From an uncultured Collinsella sp. (lineage in GTDB: Bacteria; Actinomycetota; Coriobacteriia; Coriobacteriales; Coriobacteriaceae), in the NCBI GenBank assembly GCA_902494935.1, contig CABUVH010000005.1, positions 1 through 36,619 of the forward strand: a stretch of DNA of 36,619 nucleotides, read 5' to 3'. Positions within the stretch are counted from its first letter, which is position 1; every line of letters begins with the position of its first letter. Of the stretch, positions 31,163 to 36,619 are shown piece after piece. The position numbers were made by a program, and so were the translations under genes. The notes below the pieces were generated by a model. That model did no database searches, was not told the origin of the DNA, and saw nothing but the letters and a program-made list of their open reading frames with translations.

Positions 31163-31203
31163 CTATTCCTCAAAACTGAAAAATATTCGTTTTTGAGGAA
31201 TAG
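31163..31203. repeat. 41-nt palindromic repeat, copy 3
   Basis: It begins 9 bases after the AAA ATPase stop. The arms CTATTCCTCAAAA/TTTTGAGGAATAG are exact matches to copies 1 and 2. It may serve as the 3' hairpin of the gene. Confidence 0.85.
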
Positions 31204-31254
31204 GACCGATGCGTTGCCTAGTTCGCCCCTCGCGCTCGTGCTTAGGCCCCTGTC

Positions 31255-32028
31255 CTACCCCAGCTCCTGCATGCGGCGGTAGATTTCGCAGATGCCTTTG
31301 ATGGTGAGCTGTCCATCGACCACGTCGAAGGCGTCGGTCGAATCGGCGACGATGCTGGCGAGGCCGCCCGTGGCGATAACAGTGACGTCCTCGCGTCCCA
31401 GCTCGCGCTTCATGCGCGCGACCAGGCCCTCGGCCATGGCGGCGGCGCCCGTTACGGCGCCGACCTTGATGCACTCCTCGGTATCGCGGCCGATGGCGTG
31501 CTCGGGCGCCTCGAGCGGAACGCTGGCGAGCTTGGCGGCTCGGGCGGCGAGCGCGTCCATGGAAATGCGGATACCCGGCGCAATCGCTCCGCCAATGTAA
31601 TAGCCGTCCTCGTCGATGACGTCGATATTGGTCGCGGTGCCAAAGTCCACCACGATCGCCGGGGCGCCGTAGAAGGTTTCGGCAGCGACGGCGTTGGCGA
31701 TGCGGTCGGCACCAACGGCTTGGGGGCGCGCCGCCCGCAGCTTGGTCACGGCCGCCGTCTGCGGCCCAATGACGATGGCGTCCGCGGCAATGCGGTCGGC
31801 CACGGCGTGCCACTCGCGCGAGAGCTGCGGCACCACGCCGGCAAAGGCGATCGCGTCGACCGCATCGAGCGAAAGGCCGTACATCTTAAAGAAACCCATC
31901 AGGCGCACATGGATCTCGTCGGCGGTATAGGAGCGGTCGGTGGGCATGCGCCACGACTGCACCAGCTCGTTTCCGTCAAACAGGCCCATGGCCGTCTGCG
32001 TGTTTCCCATATCGATAGCGAGCAGCAT
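31255..32028 (-). CDS. coaX: Type III pantothenate kinase
   Basis: CoaX phosphorylates pantothenate in the first step of coenzyme A synthesis. The 257-residue product has the usual length and the ASKHA-type phosphate motif MLLAIDMGNTQTAMGLFDG at the N-terminus. GADRIANAVAA and the second motif VVDFGTATNIDVIDEDG follow, then GGAIAPGIRISMDALAARAAKL. The ATG at 32028 is preceded by GGGAG. The open frame runs upstream through the tRNA region, so that extension is rejected. It is a single gene facing the AAA ATPase. Confidence 0.93.
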   Translation of the reverse strand: MLLAIDMGNTQTAMGLFDGNELVQSWRMPTDRSYTADEIHVRLMGFFKMYGLSLDAVDAIAFAGVVPQLSREWHAVADRIAADAIVIGPQTAAVTKLRAARPQAVGADRIANAVAAETFYGAPAIVVDFGTATNIDVIDEDGYYIGGAIAPGIRISMDALAARAAKLASVPLEAPEHAIGRDTEECIKVGAVTGAAAMAEGLVARMKRELGREDVTVIATGGLASIVADSTDAFDVVDGQLTIKGICEIYRRMQELG

Positions 32029-32164
32029 GTCTACTCCCGGTGTCGGCGTAAAAGGACGCGCACCATTGTATACGCGCCGCCGACGGCGCTCGGCTGCGAT
32101 TCGTTTACGCTGACATGGACTGAGGGGTTTAAATATGAAGGAATTATGCTCTACGAGATTTTCC

Positions 32165-32193
32165 TTGCCGTTTACCGAACTCCCGCGTAATAT
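32165..32193 (+). promoter_or_regulatory. Promoter of the initiator tRNA gene
   Basis: TTGCCG (32165-32170) and TAATAT (32188-32193) are separated by 17 bases. The tRNA 5' end begins 32 bases after the -10. Confidence 0.65.
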
Positions 32194-32224
32194 TCCTTCT
32201 TGCGCACATGAGGCGCCCAGACAT

Positions 32225-32301
32225 TGCGGGGTGGAGCAGTCTGGTAGCTCGCCGGGCTCATAACCCGGAGGTCGTAGGTTCAAATCCTGCCCCCGCGACC
32301 A
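32225..32301 (+). tRNA. Initiator tRNA-Met (anticodon CAT)
   Basis: The 77-nt cloverleaf has D-stem GAGC/GCTC, anticodon stem CCGGG/CCCGG with loop CTCATAA, and T-arm GTAGG-TTCAAAT-CCTGC; CCA is encoded. The three consecutive G-C pairs above the anticodon loop identify it as the formylmethionine initiator rather than elongator tRNA. Acceptor position 1 is T and position 72 is G. This gives a U1-G72 wobble in place of the C1-A72 mismatch of E. coli. Confidence 0.95.
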
Positions 32302-32308
32302 AAATTTC

Positions 32309-32342
32309 AGCCCTGAACTGGTAAAACGGTTCAGGGCTTTTT
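32309..32342 (+). terminator. Intrinsic terminator of the tRNA gene
   Basis: AGCCCTGAAC (32309-32318) pairs with GTTCAGGGCT (32329-32338), followed by a T-run to 32342. Confidence 0.9.
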
Positions 32343-32406
32343 CGTTACCTTGGGGCAAAAATGCCCAAAGTAATCTGTATGGTAATATGTATGAGCGAAA
32401 AAAGCC

Positions 32407-32742
32407 TTAGACCCTGCGTTTCGCCAGGCTATCTCTGAGCGCTCGGAGCACCTCAACCGCAACGGGCAACTCGTCAATCTCGAACGAATCAAGAATCTCT
32501 TGCACCTCGGCGGAAAGCTTCGCCTTGTCGGGTTTTGGGGCGTCACTGAGCAAAGCGTCGGTGCCTACCGATAGCTCCTCTGCAATCTTTGCGAGCACGG
32601 GCAGGCTCAGCTTGGTGTTGCCCGTTTCGATGTGGCTCATGTGCGTTACCGATATTCCAACTTTTTGCGCGAGCGCCTCCTGCGACAGCCCGCAGGCTTT
32701 GCGGTAGCGCCTGATGCGCTGTCCTATGTCGAAGTATTTCAT
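32407..32742 (-). CDS. XRE-family transcriptional regulator
   Basis: This 111-residue protein has an N-terminal Cro/C1-type helix-turn-helix: IGQRIRRYRKACGLSQEALAQKVGISVTHMSHIETGNTKLSLPVLAKIAEEL (residues about 6-57, quoted in part as RYRKACGLSQEALA and VTHMSHIETG). A short C-terminal helical region (VQEILDSFEIDELPVAVEVL) probably dimerises. It is divergent from the membrane-protein gene at 32908. Candidate operators lie in between (TCAAG-TTGC-CTTGA at 32761-32774, ATCG-TATGGG-CGAT at 32775-32788). It likely represses itself and the divergent genes. The ribosome site is weak. Confidence 0.9.
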   Translation of the reverse strand: MKYFDIGQRIRRYRKACGLSQEALAQKVGISVTHMSHIETGNTKLSLPVLAKIAEELSVGTDALLSDAPKPDKAKLSAEVQEILDSFEIDELPVAVEVLRALRDSLAKRRV

Positions 32743-32760
32743 TTTAACCGCCCGTCAAAA

Positions 32761-32804
32761 TCAAGTTGCCTTGAATCGTATGGGCGATTAGCCTCAAATA
32801 TAAT
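32761..32804 (+). promoter_or_regulatory. Divergent control region with candidate operators and -10 box
   Basis: Two adjacent small palindromes, TCAAG/CTTGA (32761-32774) and ATCG/CGAT (32775-32788), are followed by a consensus TATAAT at 32799-32804 facing the membrane-protein gene. The -35 position would overlap the palindromes, so repressor binding there could block transcription. Confidence 0.45.
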
Positions 32805-32907
32805 AAACTGGAAAGGCTGTATTTCATGCATGCAGTTAATGTTTGAGACCTCATTCTTTACGAACGAGGCGAGAGCGTTAGTGAGTCAAAAAACAGGAGG
32901 TAATGCG

Positions 32908-33705
32908 ATGACGCCAATGAACGAGCAGGAAAACCTGCTATCGGGTATCACAATCGCTCATAACCTGATGCACCGCGTGGTCAGTCTTCAGCAACGCATC
33001 AACCAGCTCACCACTCAGTTTGCCGCCAAGACGGAAAAGAAGACTAAAAGGCACCCTGTTCTCTATGCAATCGGGGGCTTCCTTATCGCGTTCACGCTTA
33101 TCACGAGCACGCCACTTAAGGTGATAACGTATCTCCCCACCCTTCCGTTCTTCTCGATGGGAGGCACGGAGCTTCAATTGGCGGTCTGGAATATCGTGAA
33201 CCTCATCGTCTCAGCCATCATCGGTGCGATTCTGTACAAGGTCATAGCGAAGACAGCGGACAAAAGCCGCTCCCAGAAAAATGCCGCGATTGACCAAAGC
33301 AACCAACAAGTTGAAGCCAACAACCAGGCCCTAGCCCAGAGCATCGAGCAAACCAAGCAGGAGATTTTCGCCGTACAGCAGCAATGGGCTTCGCAGGTCG
33401 CCCCGTGGTACCCCATGGATTACGACAGCATCGAAGCCGTGGATTTCTTCCTTGCTGCCGTGCGCAACCATCGCGCCACCACCGTACAGGAGATGGTCAA
33501 CCTCTACGAGACCGAGATGCACCAGCGCCGCATGGAAGCTGGGCAGCAGCAGATTCTCAACCAGCAAAGAATCGGCAACATGCTGCAAATAGGCAACCTG
33601 TTCATGCAGGGGCAGATTCTCAATCAGGCTCAGCAGATAAACGCGAACACCGCCAGTGTGAGCGGCAACCTCGACTGGATGGCTCGCGCGATGGGAAAGC
33701 GCTAA
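32908..33705 (+). CDS. Membrane protein with two hydrophobic segments and a glutamine-rich coiled coil
   Basis: I do not recognise a family for this 265-residue protein. Residues ~10-40 form a helix with leucine/isoleucine spacing (LMHRVVSLQQRINQLTTQFA). Two transmembrane segments follow (about 48-70 YAIGGFLIAFTLITSTPL and 88-112 LAVWNIVNLIVSAIIGAIL). A long Gln/Asn-rich stretch (QSNQQVEANNQALAQSIEQT) is probably coiled coil. The tail is again Gln-rich (QQQILNQQRIGNMLQIGNLF) and ends in MARAMGKR. AGGAGG at 32895-32900 supports the ATG at 32908; the open frame extends upstream without a ribosome site. It precedes the surface protein by 63 bases and may be cotranscribed. Confidence 0.75.
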   Translation: MTPMNEQENLLSGITIAHNLMHRVVSLQQRINQLTTQFAAKTEKKTKRHPVLYAIGGFLIAFTLITSTPLKVITYLPTLPFFSMGGTELQLAVWNIVNLIVSAIIGAILYKVIAKTADKSRSQKNAAIDQSNQQVEANNQALAQSIEQTKQEIFAVQQQWASQVAPWYPMDYDSIEAVDFFLAAVRNHRATTVQEMVNLYETEMHQRRMEAGQQQILNQQRIGNMLQIGNLFMQGQILNQAQQINANTASVSGNLDWMARAMGKR

Positions 33706-33768
33706 GTAATGACGCGGTTGACATAACGAGGTAACTCGAAACCACCATGAAAGAAAAGGGGATGGATA

Positions 33769-34911
33769 ATGAACGGATTATCCCAGTGGGCGCGCTCGCA
33801 TAAGCCCCAAGCCGCAGCGATAGCCGTTGCGATCGTTGTTGCGATCGTTGTTGCGATCGTTGTTGCGATAGCCGTGGCAAGTGGGGCGTTCGCAACGTCC
33901 GAGCAACAACCAGAACAGCAGGAGTCAAGAACCGTCGATGTGACCCTCAGCGTCACGGCCGACCACGGCTGGGACGAGAACTCCACGCCCGCCATCGCCC
34001 ATATCGAGGGCAACGACGTGGACTTCTACCACGCGGTGACCCCTGATGCCGATGGCAACAAGGGCACTTCCACGGTCGAACTCGCCGAGGGCGACTACAC
34101 CGTGAGCTTCGTCAGCCCCGTCAACTCCGACGGTTCCGCGTTCGACATCTACGACACGGGCGCTCCCGTCGACATCACCGTCGACGCCGACGCGAAGACC
34201 GCACCTGCGGTCAACTGCCCTATGGCGCAGATTCCCGCCGACAAGGTCACCGACGACATGCTCGCCGACATCGTCAACAAGACCAAGGACGCCATCAAGA
34301 AGGGTGACGAGACCTTGAAGGGCGACGCCGGCACGGGCATCCTCGACAAGCTCGACGGCAACGTCGCCAAGAACCCGAACGCGAGCGACAAGACCAAGCA
34401 GGAGGCCACTGACGCCGACAAGGACGTCGATGTCAACGACAAGCCCGCACAGACGACGCCGTCTGCCAAGAATGACGGCAATAAGGCCGACAGCAATGCT
34501 GGTTCCCAGCCTTCCAACAACGGTTCTTCGAACTCTGGCTCTGCTTCCAGCAAGCCTTCTCAGTCCAGCCAGCCTTCCAAGCCCGCCCATACGCACACTT
34601 GGGTGAACCATACGGCTACTCGTAACGTCTGGGTGAGCAACTGGGTCGACGTGCCCGACTACGGCACTCAGCAGGTTGTCGTAGGCAACACCTTCATCTT
34701 CTCCGACGGCTATTCCACTACCGATATCAACGCCGCCGAGGAACACGCCCGCGAGTTGATTATGGCGGGTAAGGACTCTGGTTATCAGACAAAGCCTGTC
34801 TACGAGAACCAGACGGTTCAGACTGGTTCCCACAAGGAAGACCATGGTTCCTACACGACCGAAACCTACGTGGACTACGTGTATTGCAGTTCGTGCGGTG
34901 CTCGTCAGTAA
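33769..34911 (+). CDS. Secreted or membrane-anchored surface protein with 12-bp repeats in its hydrophobic segment
   Basis: The 380-residue protein has a short basic start, a hydrophobic segment at about 15-37 built from A-I-V-V units, and a possible signal-peptidase site after GAFA. An extracellular region follows: a beta-rich domain (TVDVTLSVTADHGWDE, TVELAEGDYTVSFVSPVNSDG), an Asp/Lys-rich helical stretch, a Ser/Asn/Gln/Lys-rich linker, and a terminal domain. That domain starts HTHTWVNHTATRNVW and ends YVYCSSCGARQ. No LPXTG or charged tail is present, so sortase anchoring is unlikely. The three exact GCGATCGTTGTT repeats at 33829-33864 encode part of the hydrophobic helix. AAGGGGATGG precedes the ATG. 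Function is unknown; the features suggest surface display or interaction. Confidence 0.8.
   Translation: MNGLSQWARSHKPQAAAIAVAIVVAIVVAIVVAIAVASGAFATSEQQPEQQESRTVDVTLSVTADHGWDENSTPAIAHIEGNDVDFYHAVTPDADGNKGTSTVELAEGDYTVSFVSPVNSDGSAFDIYDTGAPVDITVDADAKTAPAVNCPMAQIPADKVTDDMLADIVNKTKDAIKKGDETLKGDAGTGILDKLDGNVAKNPNASDKTKQEATDADKDVDVNDKPAQTTPSAKNDGNKADSNAGSQPSNNGSSNSGSASSKPSQSSQPSKPAHTHTWVNHTATRNVWVSNWVDVPDYGTQQVVVGNTFIFSDGYSTTDINAAEEHARELIMAGKDSGYQTKPVYENQTVQTGSHKEDHGSYTTETYVDYVYCSSCGARQ
33817..33876 (+). repeat. Five 12-bp units encoding the hydrophobic segment
   Basis: Three exact copies of GCGATCGTTGTT (33829-33864) are flanked by two variant units, GCGATAGCCGTT and GCGATAGCCGTG. Each unit encodes Ala-Ile-(Val/Ala)-Val, so copy-number change would alter helix length by four residues without a frameshift. 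Confidence 0.9.
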
Positions 34912-35001
34912 CGGGTGGCGTGCCCATGCAAGTGGGCACCGACGCCCGCAACCGATGGGTTCCCATCTCACGCAAGTGAGATGTGGTGCTCGTCAGTAAC
35001 G
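34897..35001. repeat. 17-bp direct repeat spanning the surface-protein stop codon
   Basis: GGTGCTCGTCAGTAACG occurs at 34897-34913 and 34985-35001. The first copy encodes the last residues and the stop. Two hairpins lie between them: GTGCCCA/TGGGCAC at 34920-34939 and CATCTCAC/GTGAGATG at 34964-34983. Both hairpins have GCAAG-type loops. Confidence 0.75.
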
Positions 35002-35090
35002 ACGGCATCATCACGGCACGTATTGTGTTCGGGCATAGCCCTCACAGACCCGCGCGCGCCCTCCGGTCGCGTGCAGGTGTCCGTTTCCCG

Positions 35091-35133
35091 AACAAGGGGA
35101 GTATCCGTATAACGGGTGCTCCCCTTGTTTTTT
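35091..35133 (+). terminator. Intrinsic terminator after the surface-protein gene
   Basis: AACAAGGGGAG (35091-35101) pairs with CTCCCCTTGTT (35119-35129), followed by TTTTTT. The inner CCG-TATAA-CGG may add a small stem. Confidence 0.9.
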
Positions 35134-35201
35134 GCCCAGATGCTCCGGAATACCGCGAAACAGGATCAGCGACGGCGCACCGACCTTTGAAGGGCTTTTC
35201 G

Positions 35202-35284
35202 AGGTCTTTCGGTGGGCTGTTCTGAGACCTTTTCGCGCCCCTGTCCGGACAAAGCCCCTGCGGAGGTCTTTCGAAGGTCTTTCG
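35202..35284. repeat. AGGTCTTTCG short repeats
   Basis: AGGTCTTTCG occurs at 35202-35211, 35264-35273 and 35275-35284, with related GACCTTT-type sequences around. The spacing is irregular, so it is not a CRISPR array. The remaining bases of 34912-35360 contain no supported gene. Confidence 0.6.
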
Positions 35285-35360
35285 CCGGGCTTTGGATGGG
35301 CATGCGTGAAAGACGCCTGCGGCGTCGGGTGCCTCTGGAACGGAGATAAGGAGGTACACG

Positions 35361-35714
35361 ATGGACAAGGAGCGTCTTGAACCCAACAGCCCCCAGGAGG
35401 AGGCCATGTGGAGGGCGCAGGTGCTCAGGCGCACCGCCCGCATCTGCTCGGCGAAGGCCAAGGAGCTTGAGCGCATGGCGAAGGTGGACGGCAACGCCCC
35501 CATGCGCGACGGCGGCACCCTGAAGGACGTGCTCAAGCGCATCGACAACGTGATGGAGTGGCGGTTCGTGAACGCTCTGGGCGAGGTCGTCCTCGACGGG
35601 GACATCCTCGCGGAGAGCATCGACTGCGAGGCCCTGCGCACCATGCGCTACTGCGTGGCGGAATGCCTCAAGCGAACCGAGGAGCGGGAAGCGGAGGGGA
35701 AGGGCGATGAGTGA
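35361..35714 (+). CDS. Small hypothetical protein, accessory region
   Basis: The 117-residue product is unrecognised. It is highly charged and predicted helical. It has RAQVLRRTARICSAKAKELERMAKV at about 18-42 (quoted from the start of the helix) and a second half that starts GGTLKDVLKRIDNVMEW. It ends in acidic/basic residues. AAGGAGG at 35348-35354 with 6-base spacing supports the start. It overlaps the next gene by 8 bases (ATGAGTGA), so the two are translationally coupled. Small coupled genes of this type are common on plasmids and integrative elements, but no homology can be claimed from sight. Confidence 0.7.
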   Translation: MDKERLEPNSPQEEAMWRAQVLRRTARICSAKAKELERMAKVDGNAPMRDGGTLKDVLKRIDNVMEWRFVNALGEVVLDGDILAESIDCEALRTMRYCVAECLKRTEEREAEGKGDE

Positions 35715-35988
35715 CTACGGCATCAAGACCTACGCCGACCTCGCCGAGACGTGCGGGAACATGGTGCTCGCAAACGAGATGGCAAAACGCCCGCTTGAGC
35801 TTGTGAGCGGGGACTGGGCACCGTGGGAGGAGATTTTCCAGTGGTACATCATACAGGACCCGTCGTTTGTCATGGAGCACACGGGCGAGCCGGTGTTCTA
35901 CGACGAGGAGCTTGACCTGTACGTCCTTGGGGTAAATCATCTAGGCACAGCTTGGCAGCTCGTGCCCGCTCCGATAATCTACGACTGA
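35707..35988 (+). CDS. Small hypothetical protein, coupled to the preceding gene
   Basis: The 93-residue protein is acidic and aromatic-rich, without a membrane segment. Segments include TYADLAETCGNMVLANEMA (N-terminal helix), WAPWEEIFQWYIIQDPSF and a C-terminal beta-like YDEELDLYVLGVNHLGTAWQ. The FQWYII...VLGVNHLGTAW pattern recalls small proteins of mobile elements, but I cannot name a family. A strong terminator begins 11 bases after the stop, ending this two-gene unit. Confidence 0.7.
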   Translation: MSDYGIKTYADLAETCGNMVLANEMAKRPLELVSGDWAPWEEIFQWYIIQDPSFVMEHTGEPVFYDEELDLYVLGVNHLGTAWQLVPAPIIYD

Positions 35989-35998
35989 AAAGACGCCG

Positions 35999-36040
35999 AA
36001 GGGCGCAGCGAAAACAATCGCTGCGCCCTTTATTTTTTTT
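35999..36040 (+). terminator. Intrinsic terminator of the two-gene unit
   Basis: AAGGGCGCAGCGA (35999-36011) pairs perfectly with TCGCTGCGCCCTT (36018-36030) around AAACAA. A run TATTTTTTTTT follows. Confidence 0.95.
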
Positions 36041-36065
36041 TGCTTCGCGGACACTCAAGGCGCAC

Positions 36066-36208
36066 TTTCTACACGTCGTCACTTTACGCCTGGACTTGTA
36101 GAAAAACTCCGAGAAGATTGCCCCATTTATGGGGCTCTCCGAAGCGCTTTCTACAACTGTCGCAATTTTCGACAAATTCAACCCCTAAAACACGCCTTGT
36201 TTTCTACA
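36066..36208. repeat. Four TTTCTACA iteron-like repeats
   Basis: TTTCTACA occurs at 36066-36073, 36148-36155 and 36201-36208, and inverted (TGTAGAAA) at 36097-36104. A GCCCCAT-TT-ATGGGGC palindrome lies at 36120-36135. The DNA here is less GC-rich than its surroundings. It could be protein-binding iterons of a replication or transfer origin; no replication gene is visible in the window. Confidence 0.55.
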
Positions 36209-36290
36209 GCGTTTCACGCCATATATCAGGAGAAATCGCCTTGGCTCCCTCCGCTATACGCTTCGGGGGCAAAAAAGGCAAAAGGGCATA

Positions 36291-36476
36291 AGGGGGACTG
36301 ACGCAGCGTGCGTTGCGGTCGGCATAGCCGACAGTCCCCCTCGATGCGACCTCAGGGTCGCAAACGCTGCGAGCGCAAGGCGCTCGCAGATGCCGTCTCA
36401 GGACGTACGCCAGCGGGCTTGGGTGCCGGCGGAGCGCCACATGAAAAGGGACGGAGGCGAAAAGCCGTCCGTCCCT
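36291..36476. other. Hairpin-dense non-coding cluster
   Basis: Perfect stems in succession are AGGGGGACTG/CAGTCCCCCT (36291-36341), which encloses ACGCA/TGCGT and GTCGGC/GCCGAC; TGCGACC/GGTCGCA (36345-36362); CTGCGAGCGC/GCGCTCGCAG (36367-36389); and AGGGACGGA/TCCGTCCCT (36447-36476). A further CGAAGCGA/TCGCTTCG pair follows at 36503-36541. No convincing gene is present from 36041 to the window end; open frames there lack ribosome sites and overlap the hairpins. Confidence 0.65.
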
Positions 36477-36619
36477 ATCGAGACAGTGGATGCCGCCGTG
36501 ATCGAAGCGACTACCCCTGCGGTGCGGGGCAGATCGCTTCGCTTTCGCGGCGGTCCGCATCATGGGGTTCAGCGGGCTGCGGGTTGACTTGCGGCTCGCC
36601 TTGCGGGACGTCTCGCACC

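Noticed and set aside
32029..32358. N-terminal extension of coaX through the tRNA gene
   Set aside because: The extension reads through the tRNA on the opposite strand; the family N-terminus begins at the ATG at 32028.
33769..35001. A diversity-generating retroelement at the surface-protein 3' end
   Set aside because: The repeated 3' segment is only 17 bp, and no reverse transcriptase or adenine-biased template repeat is present.
35202..35284. AGGTCTTTCG repeats as a CRISPR array
   Set aside because: Units are 10 bases and irregularly spaced, without spacers of uniform length or cas genes.
36204..36563. A 119-residue minus-strand open frame at the window end
   Set aside because: It overlaps several perfect hairpins, has no ribosome site and shows shadow-like composition.

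Overview
The window is a high-GC bacterial chromosome segment. Codon use favours G/C third positions, Shine-Dalgarno sites are strong, and most genes are housekeeping genes of an anaerobic, fermentative Gram-positive. A class B sortase, a PrsA-like foldase, fused EcfA ATPases, an NfnAB pair, an initiator tRNA and an abundance of palindromic intergenic repeats suggest a gut coriobacterium close to Collinsella. That taxonomic guess is inference from gene content and style; no search was run.

Layout. 1-7400 is a purine biosynthesis neighbourhood (purE, purF, purM, purN), interrupted by a sortase, a divergent MoaE-like protein and a CmpB-type membrane protein. 7500-14000 holds an orphan PTS IIA, a secreted foldase, a YqeY-like protein, a complete polar amino acid ABC importer (ATPase, Tat-type lipoprotein, two permeases) and a cytidylate-kinase-like protein. 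14100-21860 is mostly on the minus strand: nfnB/nfnA (electron-bifurcating ferredoxin:NADP+ oxidoreductase), pth, an orphan nuclease-like gene, prs and glmU. 21900-29700 carries an ECF transporter (T, fused A-A, S), exodeoxyribonuclease III, a sirtuin, a folP-folK fusion and a degenerate biotin-ligase-like gene. 29950-32030 has a DUF4143-type AAA ATPase framed by identical palindromes, and coaX. At 32225 lies an initiator tRNA. After it comes an accessory stretch to the window end: an XRE regulator, a membrane/coiled-coil protein, a secreted or anchored surface protein, two small genes, and 600 bases of hairpin-dense non-coding DNA with iteron-like repeats.

How the genes fit. PurE, PurF, PurM and PurN perform four of the steps from PRPP to IMP, and Prs (19.3 kb) makes the PRPP. 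FolP-FolK make the folate backbone needed by the formyl-transfer step of PurN. NfnAB balances NADH, NADPH and reduced ferredoxin. GlmU supplies UDP-GlcNAc for the wall on which sortase acts.

Most striking are elements that gene calls do not explain. (i) Two ~200 bp elements with matching terminal inverted repeats flank a nuclease-like gene lodged between prs and pth. (ii) A ~200 bp repeat-like segment sits in frame inside the linker of the fused EcfA ATPase. (iii) About 125 extra low-complexity residues lie inside the dihydropteroate synthase barrel, with all catalytic motifs kept. (iv) Three copies of a 41-nt palindrome frame the AAA ATPase. (v) A dispersed GGGACAGGTTTATT repeat family and several long perfect hairpins sit in intergenic regions. 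(vi) A hairpin cluster plus four TTTCTACA repeats lie at the right end. No CRISPR array, rRNA, integrase, transposase or reverse transcriptase gene was seen.
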